Assembly: GCA_943788045.1 (NCBI GenBank)
Contig: CALSOT010000002.1
Span: forward strand, 62,001-126,000
Length of the DNA stretch: 64,000 bases
Reading direction: 5' to 3'
Source: an uncultured Polaribacter sp.
GTDB taxonomy: Bacteria; Bacteroidota; Bacteroidia; Flavobacteriales; Flavobacteriaceae
The notes below the pieces were generated by a model, which did no database searches, was not told the DNA's origin, and saw only the letters and a list, made by a program, of their open reading frames with translations. The position numbers were made by a program, and so were the translations under genes. This document shows positions 1 to 10,467 of the stretch, piece by piece (position 1 is the first letter of the stretch; every line of letters starts with the position of its first letter).

Positions 1-1
1 T

Positions 2-1167
2 ATGCCAAAGATTTTAATAATAGAAGATGAAGCTGCCATTAGAAGAGTCTTATCAAAAATAATTTCAGAAGAAAGTGATTCTTATCAAGTAGAAGAAGCA
101 GAAGATGGTTTGTTGGGTATAGAAATGATTAAAAATAATGATTATGATCTAGTTTTATGTGATATTAAAATGCCAAAAATGGATGGTGTTGAGGTATTAG
201 AAAAGGCGAAGAAAATAAAACCAGAAATACCTATTGTTATGATTTCTGGTCACGGAGATTTAGATACAGCAGTGAACACAATGCGTCTTAGGAGCTTTCG
301 ATTATATATCAAAACCACCAGATTTAAATAGACTTTTAAATACGGTAAGAAATGCATTAGATAGAAAAAATTTAATTGTAGAAAATAAACGCTTAAAGAA
401 AAAAGTAAGTAAGAGTTACCAAATGGTTGGTGAGAGCGAAGCTATTTCTCACATAAAAAATATTATAGAAAAAGTAGCAGCTACTGATGCAAGGGTTTTA
501 ATTACCGGGCCAAATGGAACTGGAAAAGAATTAGTGGCGCATTGGTTACACGAAAAATCAGATAGAGCTAAAGCACCAATGATTGAAGTCAATTGTGCTG
601 CAATTCCATCAGAATTAATAGAAAGTGAGTTGTTTGGGCACGTAAAAGGATCTTTTACCGGAGCAAACAAAGAAAGAGCAGGAAAGTTTGAAGCGGCAAA
701 TAGAGGAACTATTTTTCTTAGATGAAATTGGTGATATGAGTTTGTCTGCTCAAGCAAAGGTGTTGCGTGCCTTGCAAGAAAATAAAATTCAAAGAGTTGG
801 TTCTGATAAAGATATTAAAGTAGATGTTAGAATTGTAGCGGCAACAAATAAAAACCTAAAGCAAGAAATTGCTGAAGGCAGATTTAGAGAGGATTTATAT
901 CATAGGTTAGCCGTTATTTTAATTAACGTTCCCTCTTTAAATGATAGAAGAGACGACATTCCTTTACTAGTTGATTTTTTTACAGCAAAAATTTCACAGG
1001 AGCAAGGAACTCCCGTAAAACGATTTTCTTCATCAGCAATTAAACTTTTACAAGAATATGATTGGACGGGCAATATTCGTGAATTAAGAAATGTGGTTGA
1101 ACGTTTAATAATTTTAGGAGAAAAAGAGGTTTCTGCAAATGACATTCAACTTTTTGCTAGTAAGTAA
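2..1167 (+). pseudogene. sigma-54-dependent response regulator (NtrC family), two frameshifts
   Basis: Three open frames join into one protein of about 387 residues: a receiver domain (acidic pocket at E8/D9, phosphoacceptor D54 in LCDIKMPKMDG, conserved SGHG), then an AAA+ domain with Walker A GPNGTGKE, the sigma-54 contact loop GSFTGA, Walker B FLDEIGD and the FREDLYHRLAV arginine-finger region. The protein ends at NDIQLFASK without a Fis-type DNA-binding helix-turn-helix, so it may act without specific DNA binding or with a partner. One extra base near 285 and one near 717 break the frame; both lie in a CTTAG context where CTAG or TTAG would restore it. katG next door is broken in the same way, so sequencing error is as likely as real decay. 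The ATG at position 2 is the first in the window; upstream context is missing. Confidence 0.85.
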
Positions 1168-1186
1168 AATGTTGTTTTAAAGCCTA

Positions 1187-1218
1187 AAAAAAGCCTACTA
1201 ATTATAGCAGGCTTTTTT
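1187..1218. terminator. bidirectional terminator between response regulator and katG
   Basis: The arms AAAAAAGCCT and AGGCTTTTTT are perfectly complementary and enclose a further CTA/TAG stem. A-tract and T-tract on the two sides allow termination for both converging genes. Confidence 0.8.
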
Positions 1219-1233
1219 ATTGAATGTATTTTA

Positions 1234-3481
<2,248 letters not shown>

Positions 3482-3658
3482 TTATCTATATTTTTTATTT
3501 GATCATAACTTAAATTTATCAAAAACATGCATAAATGCTTGATAATATATGTTTTGTGGTTTTGTAGGATGATGAGGATTGTAATTAAATACAATAAAAA
3601 ATCTTATTTTATAAATAATAAAAAGTTTGTCATCATTTTTTTATTTGTTTCCTATTGA

Positions 3659-3666
3659 TATATTTG
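3659..3666 (+). promoter_or_regulatory. -7 box of the peroxiredoxin operon
   Basis: TATATTTG fits the Bacteroidetes TAnnTTTG box 40 bp before the prx ATG. No well-spaced TTG is visible upstream. Confidence 0.5.
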
Positions 3667-3705
3667 CGCTTAAAATTAGTAGTAATCAATAATAAATAAA
3701 AAAAA

Positions 3706-4347
3706 ATGGCAACATTAGTTGGAAAAAAATTCCCAGATTTAAGTGTAGACGCAATGAATGAAATGGGTGATACATTTAAAATAAATGTATTAGAAGAAGC
3801 AATCAATAATAAAAAGAAAGTTTTATTATTTTGGTATCCAAAAGATTTTACATTTGTTTGTCCTACAGAATTGCATGCTTTTCAGGCTGCTTTAGGAGAA
3901 TTCGAAAAAAGAAATACAATTGTTATTGGTGCTTCTTGTGATACCCCAGAGGTTCATTTTGCCTGGTTAAGCACTTCTAAGGATAATGGTGGAATTGAAG
4001 GGGTTACTTACCCAATTATAGCTGACAGTAATAGAAATTTATCATCAGTATTAGGGATTTTAGATATCACTAATGAAACGTTTGATGAAGCTTCTCAAAC
4101 AGTTCAAGTAGAAGGAGACAATGTTACTTATAGAGCAACGTATTTAATTGATGAAGAAGGAACTGTTTTTCATGAAGGAATCAATCATATGCCAGTAGGT
4201 AGAAATGTAAATGAATTTTTACGTTTGATCGATGCGTATTCACATGTGCAAACAAACGGTGAGGTGTGTCCTGCGAATTGGGAAGAAGGGAAAGACGCAA
4301 TGTCTCCAAATGCAAAAGGAACTGCCGAGTATTTAGCTTCACATTAA
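3706..4347 (+). CDS. 2-Cys peroxiredoxin (AhpC/TSA family)
   Basis: This 213-residue thiol peroxidase reduces hydrogen peroxide and organic or peroxynitrite peroxides in the cytoplasm. The peroxidatic cysteine sits in FTFVCPTE (about residue 50), with the Thr and Glu of the active site in place, and the resolving cysteine is in GEVCPANW near the C-terminus, so it is a typical 2-Cys enzyme. The gene is followed after 27 bp by a thioredoxin-like gene and then a small conserved protein, and the three probably form one transcript that ends at the hairpin near 4980. The thioredoxin is a plausible reductant. katG is divergent on the other side. No frameshift is seen from here on, in contrast to katG. 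Confidence 0.93.
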   Translation: MATLVGKKFPDLSVDAMNEMGDTFKINVLEEAINNKKKVLLFWYPKDFTFVCPTELHAFQAALGEFEKRNTIVIGASCDTPEVHFAWLSTSKDNGGIEGVTYPIIADSNRNLSSVLGILDITNETFDEASQTVQVEGDNVTYRATYLIDEEGTVFHEGINHMPVGRNVNEFLRLIDAYSHVQTNGEVCPANWEEGKDAMSPNAKGTAEYLASH

Positions 4348-4374
4348 TTATTAATCTGTAATACATAATTGATT

Positions 4375-4683
4375 ATGCTTCAAGAATTAAGTCAAGATAA
4401 TTTATCTGAAATCGTTACTGGCAACAAAACTGTTATTGTTCAGTATTCTGCAAGTTGGTGCGGAAACTGTAGGATTATGAAACCTAAATTCAAGAAACTT
4501 TCTTCGGAAAATGAAGAAATTGTTTTTGTGATTGTAGATGCAGAAAAATTTCCAGAAAGCAGGAAGCTAGCAGATGTCAGTAATCTACCTACATTCGCAA
4601 CTTTCGTAGATGGTAATTTTGTAAATCAAACCCAAACAAACAAATTTGATGTATTGAAAGATTTGGTAAACGAAGTAATTTAA
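4375..4683 (+). CDS. thioredoxin-family protein
   Basis: A 102-residue single-domain thioredoxin fold protein with the redox motif SWCGNCR in the usual place after the first beta strand, and the cis-Pro region LPTFATF. It should exchange disulfides in the cytoplasm; no signal peptide is present. The ORF track begins at a TTG six bases earlier, but the ATG at 4375 (MLQELSQDNL) gives the normal family start. The gene lies between the peroxiredoxin and a small conserved protein, so recycling of the oxidised peroxiredoxin is the likely job (inference from context). WCGNC differs from the classical WCGPC, which usually shifts the redox potential. Confidence 0.9.
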   Translation: MLQELSQDNLSEIVTGNKTVIVQYSASWCGNCRIMKPKFKKLSSENEEIVFVIVDAEKFPESRKLADVSNLPTFATFVDGNFVNQTQTNKFDVLKDLVNEVI

Positions 4684-4685
4684 TT

Positions 4686-4943
4686 ATGAAACTACCTGTA
4701 ATAAAACATCTAACTAATTTTATCGAAGAAAACGATCAGGATTATGTTTTAGAGACCATAGAAACACTAGAAGCTCTAACAGAAGTTCCATCTTTAAAAG
4801 ATGAGGAGCTAGACGTTATTGGTGAGTTGATTTCTAATCTATACGGAGCTGTTGAAGTGGATAAAATGATTAAGGAAGGAACACCTAAAAAAGAGGCTTT
4901 AAACAATTTTATGAAACGTGTTTTAGGTTCTATAGATCAATAG
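4686..4943 (+). CDS. small conserved protein of the peroxiredoxin operon (DUF6952-like)
   Basis: An 85-residue acidic, helical, cytoplasmic protein without signal peptide or cysteines. It follows the thioredoxin gene by two bases, and the hairpin at 4967-4990 closes the operon. I recall short proteins of this type (DUF6952) next to peroxiredoxin and thioredoxin in other Flavobacteriia, but the family call is from memory. The function is unknown; an accessory role in the peroxide-reduction system is suggested only by position. Confidence 0.75.
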   Translation: MKLPVIKHLTNFIEENDQDYVLETIETLEALTEVPSLKDEELDVIGELISNLYGAVEVDKMIKEGTPKKEALNNFMKRVLGSIDQ

Positions 4944-4966
4944 TTTTTTGGCATATATAATAATCA

Positions 4967-4990
4967 AATCTCAAGTGAAAGCTTGAGATT
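4967..4990 (+). terminator. terminator of the prx-trx operon
   Basis: AATCTCAAG and CTTGAGATT form a perfect 9-bp stem with loop TGAAAG, followed by a T-tract. Confidence 0.85.
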
Positions 4991-5054
4991 TTTTATTTTT
5001 AATAAATGTTAATTTATACTATTTTATTGATGTATTCTAAAGCAAGCTTGATGA

Positions 5055-5216
5055 TTACTGTTTTTCAATTTTAGATTCGTTTACTTTTTTTATTATAGCT
5101 TTTAGCCGCTCTTTATTGAGTTGTTTTTCTAACTTCACTTTATTAATTTTTTGATTCATCAATTTTGTGTGTTTCGATTTATTTAATGTATTTTTTGCTT
5201 TTCCTTTTTTGGGCAT
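5055..5216 (-). CDS. small lysine-rich protein (53 aa)
   Basis: This frame is missing from the ORF track because of its length. It reads MPKKGKAKNTLNKSKHTK and ends at TAA, with about one third lysine and no hydrophobic segment. It begins 21 bp after the stop of the GNAT gene on the same strand, so co-transcription is possible. The composition suggests a nucleic-acid-binding or otherwise highly basic cytoplasmic protein, but there is no recognisable domain. AT-rich DNA readily gives lysine-rich frames, so the call is tentative. Confidence 0.45.
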   Translation of the reverse strand: MPKKGKAKNTLNKSKHTKLMNQKINKVKLEKQLNKERLKAIIKKVNESKIEKQ

Positions 5217-5237
5217 TCTATTAAAATTTTAAAATAT

Positions 5238-5924
5238 TTATTTTCTGCGGAATAACCACCAATTCATATCTCTTGTCAACTTATATCCTAATTTTTCATA
5301 AAGAGGAATTGCTGAGTTCCCCTTGTTTGTGTGCAAAATTGGAAGTTTTTTTACATTTAAAATTTCTTTTGTTGTGTGGTAAACTAATTGTTTAGCAAAT
5401 CCTTTTTTAGTGTAATCTGGGTGCGTAACTACGCCACTTACCTCAATAAAATCATCAGTCTGCATTCTTTGTCCGGTAATAGACACTAATTTATTGTCTT
5501 TAAATATTCCAAAATATTTGCCCATTTTAAAACCTCTCTTTTGATAAAATCCAGGCATTACCAGCCAAATTAAGTCATAAATTTCATCAATATAATCTTC
5601 AGTCAATAGAACAATATCTTCCTTTATTTCAATGTCTATTATGTTTTCTAATACCAATTGACAACCTTCAATTTTTCTTTCTAAGAGAACAGTATTCTCA
5701 TCTATGATGGGTATTCCATTTTCTGAGACTAAAAAGAATCTTTCTGCTATTTTGGAATATGCATTTAAAGCTTTTATTGTTTTAGTAGCGTTATAAAAGG
5801 CGCCAAAAATGCAAATGTCTGGTTTGTAGAACTGAACACCATCATAGTCAATAAGAAACTCTTTATGTGTTTCATTTAAAGAATGCCAAACAGGATTTTT
5901 TAGTTTTTCTTCTAGTGTCTTCAT
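5238..5924 (-). CDS. GNAT-family N-acetyltransferase
   Basis: A 228-residue cytoplasmic protein. The C-terminal half carries the GNAT fold: EVSGVVTHPDYTKKGFAKQLV holds the acetyl-CoA pyrophosphate loop (K-K-G-F-A variant of Q/RxxGxG/A) and NKGNSAIPLYEKLGYK is the usual C-terminal motif of the FR47-like subgroup. The N-terminal ~100 residues are a separate region seen in this subgroup and may shape the acceptor site. The substrate cannot be told from the sequence. The gene stands alone with a small lysine-rich frame downstream. Confidence 0.8.
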   Translation of the reverse strand: MKTLEEKLKNPVWHSLNETHKEFLIDYDGVQFYKPDICIFGAFYNATKTIKALNAYSKIAERFFLVSENGIPIIDENTVLLERKIEGCQLVLENIIDIEIKEDIVLLTEDYIDEIYDLIWLVMPGFYQKRGFKMGKYFGIFKDNKLVSITGQRMQTDDFIEVSGVVTHPDYTKKGFAKQLVYHTTKEILNVKKLPILHTNKGNSAIPLYEKLGYKLTRDMNWWLFRRK

Positions 5925-6220
5925 TTTAAATAAAAGTAATAAAAAGCATGTAAACTTTCAGCTTCTCTTTAATTGTATTTTGTAAAAACTTCTTAATCCT
6001 ATTGAAAAAGTATTGTTTGTGTGACTTTTATTATGTATTCAGACTTATATTTTATTAATTTGATAAGTAGTTTGTCTCTTTGGCTAGATGATAAAAATAT
6101 TTTAGTTTTAAACAGCGTATAAGAATCGCTCTATTTCTTGTCCTTTTCCTGTTTTAAGTGCATTAAAAAAACCTCTTTGTTTTCACAGAGAGGTTTTCTA
6201 TTTTATGTCAATCTTTAAAA
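5925..6220. other. intergenic region upstream of the GNAT gene
   Basis: No gene is seen. The stretch holds the terminator of pdhC and presumably the GNAT promoter; no good TAnnTTTG box was found. Confidence 0.5.
6168..6197 (-). terminator. terminator of pdhA-pdhC
   Basis: A 13-bp stem AAAACCTCTTTGT / ACAGAGAGGTTTT with one G-T pair, followed on the minus strand by seven T. Confidence 0.85.
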
Positions 6221-7813
6221 CTAAGCTAGCATTGTAACTGGGTTTTCAATAAACGTCTTTAATGTTTGTAAAAATTGAGCACCGACAGCACCATCAACAG
6301 TTCTGTGATCGCAAGTAAGAGTCAATTTCATTGTGTTTCCAACAACTATTTGTCCGTCTTTAACAACTGGTTTCTGTACAATTGCACCAACAGATAAAAT
6401 AGCTGAGTTAGGTTGATTGATTATCGAGTTAAAATTTTCGATACCAAACATCCCCAAATTAGATACAGTAAAAGTACTTCCTTGCATTTCTGCAGGTGCT
6501 AGTTTTTTATTTCTTGCTTTCCCTGCTAAATCCCTAACACCAGTGCCAATTTGAGTTAAACTTAATTGGTCTGTATATTTAATTACTGGTACTAATAAAC
6601 CGTCGTCTACAGCAACCGCAACACCGACATGTATATGGTTATGATAAATAGTATTTGCATCTGTCCATGAAGTATTCACTTGTGGGTGTTTTTTCAGGGC
6701 CATTGCACATGCTTTAACTACCATGTCGTTAAAGGATACTTTAACATCTGGAATTGCATTTATAGTTTTTCTAGAAGCCATTGCATTGTCCATATCAACT
6801 TCAATATTCAGACTGAAATCCGGAGCAGAGAATTTAGAATTACCTAAAGATTTAGCAATTGCTTTACGCATTTGAGAGTTCTTAACTTCTTCAGAATTTT
6901 CTTCACCAGCAGCTGGTGCAACAGTGACCGCTTCGGCTTTTTGTAAAGCAGGAGTATAATTCTCTACATCTTTTTTAATGATGCGTCCGTTTTCACCAGA
7001 ACCTTTTAAATCAGCTAAATTAATTCCTTTATCAGAAGCAATTTTCTTGGCTAATGGAGAAACAAAAATACGTCCGTTAGGTCTATTATTTGTTGTTGAA
7101 ACAGGTTTGACTTCTTCAATTTTCTCAACAGACTTTGTTACAGTCTTTTCCTTAGCAGTATTAGCGGAACTTGCACTAGGTACAGCACCACCATTAGCAA
7201 CCAAAGCAGAAATATCTGTTCCTGCTGGGCCAATAATTGTTAACAAGCTATCTACAGGTGCAGTTTCTCCTTCTTGAACGCCAATGTATAAGATTGTTCC
7301 TTCATAGAAACATTCAAATTCCATTGTAGCTTTATCTGTTTCAATTTCGGCAAGCATATCACCTTCAGAAACGACATCTCCAATTTTCTTTAGCCATGTT
7401 GCCACAGTACCATCAGTCATCGTGTCGCTTAAGCGAGGCATTGTTATTACTTCAACACCTTCAGGAATAGAGGTGTCTCCGCTATTTGTAGTAGTAACTT
7501 CCTCGTTTACTTCTTCTTTAGCCTCTACTTTTGTTGGTTCTGTACTTCCATTTATAATGGCAGAAATATCTTCACCCTCCTCACCAATAACTGCTAACAA
7601 TACATCGACAGGAGAAGTTTCACCTTCTTCAAGCCCAACATATAATAGAGTTCCTTCGTAGAAAGACTCAAATTCCATAGTTGCTTTGTCGGTTTCAATT
7701 TCGGCTAAAATATCACCTTCTTCAATTTTATCACCAACTTTTTTTAACCATTTTGCCACAACACCTTCTTCCATGGTGTCACTTAATCTCGGCATATTTA
7801 TAATTGTAGCCAT
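6221..7813 (-). CDS. pdhC: pyruvate dehydrogenase E2, dihydrolipoamide acetyltransferase
   Basis: The 530-residue E2 core transfers the acetyl group from lipoyl-lysine to CoA. It has two N-terminal lipoyl domains, each with ETDKATMEFE carrying the lipoylated lysine (about residues 43 and 167), a peripheral-subunit-binding domain around residues 250-285 (FVSPLAKKIASDKGINL), and the catalytic domain with the C-terminal motif CDHRTVDGAVGAQFL. Hinge segments between the domains are rich in Glu, Ala, Val and Thr. pdhA (E1 alpha) starts the operon three bases upstream. E1 beta and E3 are not in the window, so they must be elsewhere; a separate E1 beta locus is common in Flavobacteriia. Confidence 0.96.
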   Translation of the reverse strand: MATIINMPRLSDTMEEGVVAKWLKKVGDKIEEGDILAEIETDKATMEFESFYEGTLLYVGLEEGETSPVDVLLAVIGEEGEDISAIINGSTEPTKVEAKEEVNEEVTTTNSGDTSIPEGVEVITMPRLSDTMTDGTVATWLKKIGDVVSEGDMLAEIETDKATMEFECFYEGTILYIGVQEGETAPVDSLLTIIGPAGTDISALVANGGAVPSASSANTAKEKTVTKSVEKIEEVKPVSTTNNRPNGRIFVSPLAKKIASDKGINLADLKGSGENGRIIKKDVENYTPALQKAEAVTVAPAAGEENSEEVKNSQMRKAIAKSLGNSKFSAPDFSLNIEVDMDNAMASRKTINAIPDVKVSFNDMVVKACAMALKKHPQVNTSWTDANTIYHNHIHVGVAVAVDDGLLVPVIKYTDQLSLTQIGTGVRDLAGKARNKKLAPAEMQGSTFTVSNLGMFGIENFNSIINQPNSAILSVGAIVQKPVVKDGQIVVGNTMKLTLTCDHRTVDGAVGAQFLQTLKTFIENPVTMLA

Positions 7814-7816
7814 ATC

Positions 7817-8806
7817 TTAACTTATAAAAGGATAGTCTTTTTGTTCGTAAACCATATCATACATCTGTTCAGTCTGAGGGTATGGAGAGTCTTCAGCAAA
7901 TTCTGCACACTCTTTTACTTTTGCTTTTACCTCTTTATCGATAACCGCTATTTCGTCTTCGGTAGCGTATTCTTTCTCTTTTATTATATCTAAAACTTGT
8001 GTAATAGGGTCTATTTTTTTGTACTCTTCTACTTCATCTTTAGTTCTGTAGAGTTGTGCATCAGACATTGAGTGACCTCTATACCTGTATGTTTTCATTT
8101 CTAAGAAAGTTGGACCGTCTCCTCGTCTAGCTCTTTCTAAAGCTTCATCTATAGCTTCAGCCACTTTAATAGGATTCATCGCATCTACAGGTCCACAAGG
8201 CATTTCGTAACCTAAACCTAATTTCCATATATCTGAGTGGTTTGCAGTTCGTTCTACAGAAGTACCCATTGCATAACCATTATTTTCACATATAAAAATT
8301 ACAGGTAGTTTCCATAGCATGGCTAAATTAAAAGCTTCGTGCAAAGAACCTTGTCTTGCAGCACCATCTCCAAAACATGTTAAGGTAACACCTCCAGTAT
8401 TATTATATTTATCACCAAAAGCAAGACCAGCTCCTAATGGAATTTGTCCACCAACAATACCATGACCACCATAAAAACGAAATTCTTTAGAGAAAATATG
8501 CATCGATCCACCCATTCCTTTGGAAGTTCCAGTTGCTTTTCCATATAACTCAGCCATGACACGTTTAGGATCTTCTCCCATACCGATTGGTTGTACGTGA
8601 TTTCTGTAGGCAGTAATCATTTTGTCTTTAGTTAAATCCATGGCATGCAATGCACCTGCTAAAATAGCTTCTTGTCCATTATATAAATGTAGGAAACCTC
8701 TTACTTTTTGTTGAATGTAAACAGAGGCTAATTTGTCCTCGAATTTACGCCAAAAAAGCATGTCTTTGTACCAATCTAAATAGGTTTGTTTGGTGATTTT
8801 TTTCAT
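7817..8806 (-). CDS. pdhA: pyruvate dehydrogenase E1 component, alpha subunit
   Basis: A 329-residue thiamine-diphosphate enzyme subunit that decarboxylates pyruvate and feeds acetyl groups to the E2 gene just downstream. The ThDP motif begins at GDGAARQGSLHEA and ends in ICENNGYAMGT. The phosphorylation-loop region YRYRGHSMSD is typical of E1 alpha. The start MKKITKQTYLDWYKDML fits the family. A TAATTTTG box lies about 60 bp upstream on the minus strand. The gene is only three bases from pdhC, which makes a two-gene operon certain enough; pdhB is absent here. Confidence 0.96.
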   Translation of the reverse strand: MKKITKQTYLDWYKDMLFWRKFEDKLASVYIQQKVRGFLHLYNGQEAILAGALHAMDLTKDKMITAYRNHVQPIGMGEDPKRVMAELYGKATGTSKGMGGSMHIFSKEFRFYGGHGIVGGQIPLGAGLAFGDKYNNTGGVTLTCFGDGAARQGSLHEAFNLAMLWKLPVIFICENNGYAMGTSVERTANHSDIWKLGLGYEMPCGPVDAMNPIKVAEAIDEALERARRGDGPTFLEMKTYRYRGHSMSDAQLYRTKDEVEEYKKIDPITQVLDIIKEKEYATEDEIAVIDKEVKAKVKECAEFAEDSPYPQTEQMYDMVYEQKDYPFIS

Positions 8807-8866
8807 TTTAGTAATCTTGTTTGTTTAATCGTTTAAGCAGTTGTTATATTACATAAGTACGAAGCA

Positions 8867-8874
8867 CAAAATTA
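8867..8874 (-). promoter_or_regulatory. -7 box of pdhA-pdhC
   Basis: TAATTTTG on the minus strand matches TAnnTTTG, 61 bp before the pdhA start. No TTG at the right spacing. Confidence 0.45.
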
Positions 8875-8929
8875 ACTATTTTATATAGAATAAAAAAAGA
8901 GTTCGAAATAAATAATCTAAAAGTTGTAA

Positions 8930-9604
8930 TTATTTTTTTTCTCGGATAATATGAGCTATTACTTTTGCTCCTTTCGCAAGTTCCCATAGGTCAGAAAAAA
9001 CCTCTTTGTTTTCATCATCAAATAGAGTAAAAGCGCCTGTGTTTGGTCTGTAATTACCTTCGTGAATTGCCACGATTTCAATTAAATTAAAGCCTTCGTC
9101 TAAAGGGATAACAATTGTTTTCGTTTGTTGTTGGTTAAAGAGTGTGAACTTTGCTATATATGGTTTACCGTTTTTAAGCACTTTAACTTGGTCACCATCT
9201 ATTCTACCAAAGTCAAAAGCATTCAAATATATATTTGCGGATGTAGTCCTAAATACTCCTATATCTTTATCAATCATTGGTATTTGTAACGTGTTTTTTT
9301 CAATAAATTTTTGAAATTTAATTTTTCGCGCAAGTTCCTTTGTTAGAATTCCTTTTGTATTTAAAGCTTTTTCTTTTTGAGCCTTTTTTAATTGCTCATT
9401 TTCCTTCTTGTAAGCATTTTTAAAACCATTGTTTCCATCTAATTCCAACGAACTTGGTTTTAGCACTTCTTTAGAATTGTTTAAGATGATCGCGTTTGTT
9501 TCTCCTTTTTCTTTTGTACTAGTATTGTAATCTAATTGCGCAGATAATTGGCAAACTGATAAAAGGAAGAGCGTGTGAAAAAGAAGTTTAATTTTTAATT
9601 TCAT
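8930..9604 (-). CDS. secreted protein of unknown function
   Basis: A 224-residue protein with an N-terminal signal peptide (MKLKIKLLFHTLFLLSVCQLSA) and Gln as the predicted first mature residue. A charged, Lys/Glu-rich segment (about residues 60-95, KKENEQLKKAQKEKALNTK) is followed by a beta-rich domain of about 120 residues (VFRTTSANIYLNAFDFGRIDGDQVKV ... NLIEIVAIHEGNYRPNTGAFTLFD) that looks like a small Ig-like or C2-like sandwich. I do not recognise the family. It stands between pdhA and the VanX-like gene, all on the minus strand but with gaps, so operon membership is uncertain. Confidence 0.75.
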   Translation of the reverse strand: MKLKIKLLFHTLFLLSVCQLSAQLDYNTSTKEKGETNAIILNNSKEVLKPSSLELDGNNGFKNAYKKENEQLKKAQKEKALNTKGILTKELARKIKFQKFIEKNTLQIPMIDKDIGVFRTTSANIYLNAFDFGRIDGDQVKVLKNGKPYIAKFTLFNQQQTKTIVIPLDEGFNLIEIVAIHEGNYRPNTGAFTLFDDENKEVFSDLWELAKGAKVIAHIIREKK

Positions 9605-9687
9605 ATTATTTAATGCTTTCTAAAAATAATGGATCAAAGATAATGCCGATTTTCAAAGAAGTTCTTTCTATTATGTTAAAAAGAAAC

Positions 9688-10356
9688 TTATTCTATTGGG
9701 AAATTAAAATAAGTATCAGGAAAAGGTTCGTTTCTAAATGTAAAATGCCACCATTCGTTTTTGTAAGGTCTAAATCCGTTTTCTATCATTACTTTTCTTA
9801 AAAGATATCGATTTTTCTTATGCTCGACTCCTATTTTCTGATAGTGAGGATGAGATTCTGCACCAAAAAAATCAAAAGGACTTCCCATATCCAGCTCTTT
9901 ACCTGTGTTTACAGTTACGATTGTTAAATCCACACTACTGCCTCTTGAATGCCCAGATTTTGAAGAAATATAGCCTTGTTTAAATAGTTCAGATTTTTTT
10001 ACATTAGGGTAATATACTTTTTTCTTTAATGTATCGTTCAATACTTTAGCCCATCGAACAAAATCGTTAACGGCTTGCTGAGGTCTGTAGGCATCAAATA
10101 TTTTTAGACTCAATCCTTTTTTAAGAAGATCTTGTTGGACTCTATGCAAAGCATCTCCCGTTTCTCTGTGCACAATAACACGATTGTCATTGTAACCCTC
10201 AATTTTTCGCCCTATAAAATTATTCTCACCGAAGTATCGTAATTCAGATTGTATTGTTTTATCAATGCTAGATAAATAGATAAATCCTTCGGGAAGATTT
10301 TGTCCAAAGAATGAAATGGAAATAATAAATGAGAAAAATACAAAAGTTTTTTTCAT
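9688..10356 (-). CDS. D-alanyl-D-alanine dipeptidase, VanX/DdpX type (M15D)
   Basis: A 222-residue periplasmic metallopeptidase predicted to split D-Ala-D-Ala dipeptides. The signal peptide MKKTFVFFSFIISISFFG is followed by Gln. The zinc ligands and catalytic residues of the M15 family are present: SGHSRGSSVDLTIV (SxHxxGxxxD) and EWWHFTF (ExxH). FDAYRPQQAV holds the conserved substrate-binding Arg. In this setting recycling of cell-wall dipeptides is more likely than vancomycin resistance, because no vanH/vanA-type neighbours exist. The small plus-strand frame at 9613-9801 overlaps it and is a shadow. Confidence 0.9.
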   Translation of the reverse strand: MKKTFVFFSFIISISFFGQNLPEGFIYLSSIDKTIQSELRYFGENNFIGRKIEGYNDNRVIVHRETGDALHRVQQDLLKKGLSLKIFDAYRPQQAVNDFVRWAKVLNDTLKKKVYYPNVKKSELFKQGYISSKSGHSRGSSVDLTIVTVNTGKELDMGSPFDFFGAESHPHYQKIGVEHKKNRYLLRKVMIENGFRPYKNEWWHFTFRNEPFPDTYFNFPIE

Positions 10357-10440
10357 GTTGTAAAAATAAACAAAAGATAATAGTTGCTCTTTATCAAAAA
10401 AAATAAAATCTCAGAATTCAATGCAATTAAAAAAAAAGTC

Positions 10441-10448
10441 TAATTTTG
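10441..10448 (+). promoter_or_regulatory. -7 box of ctlX-prsW
   Basis: TAATTTTG, 20 bp before the ATG of ctlX, matches TAnnTTTG. Confidence 0.5.
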
Positions 10449-10467
10449 TTTTAAATATATTCTCTAA

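Noticed and set aside
9613-9801. 62-aa plus-strand ORF
   Set aside because: It overlaps the VanX-type gene on the opposite strand and has no features of its own.
9688-10356. Vancomycin-resistance locus
   Set aside because: The VanX-type gene has no vanHA-like neighbours; a cell-wall dipeptide recycling role is simpler.
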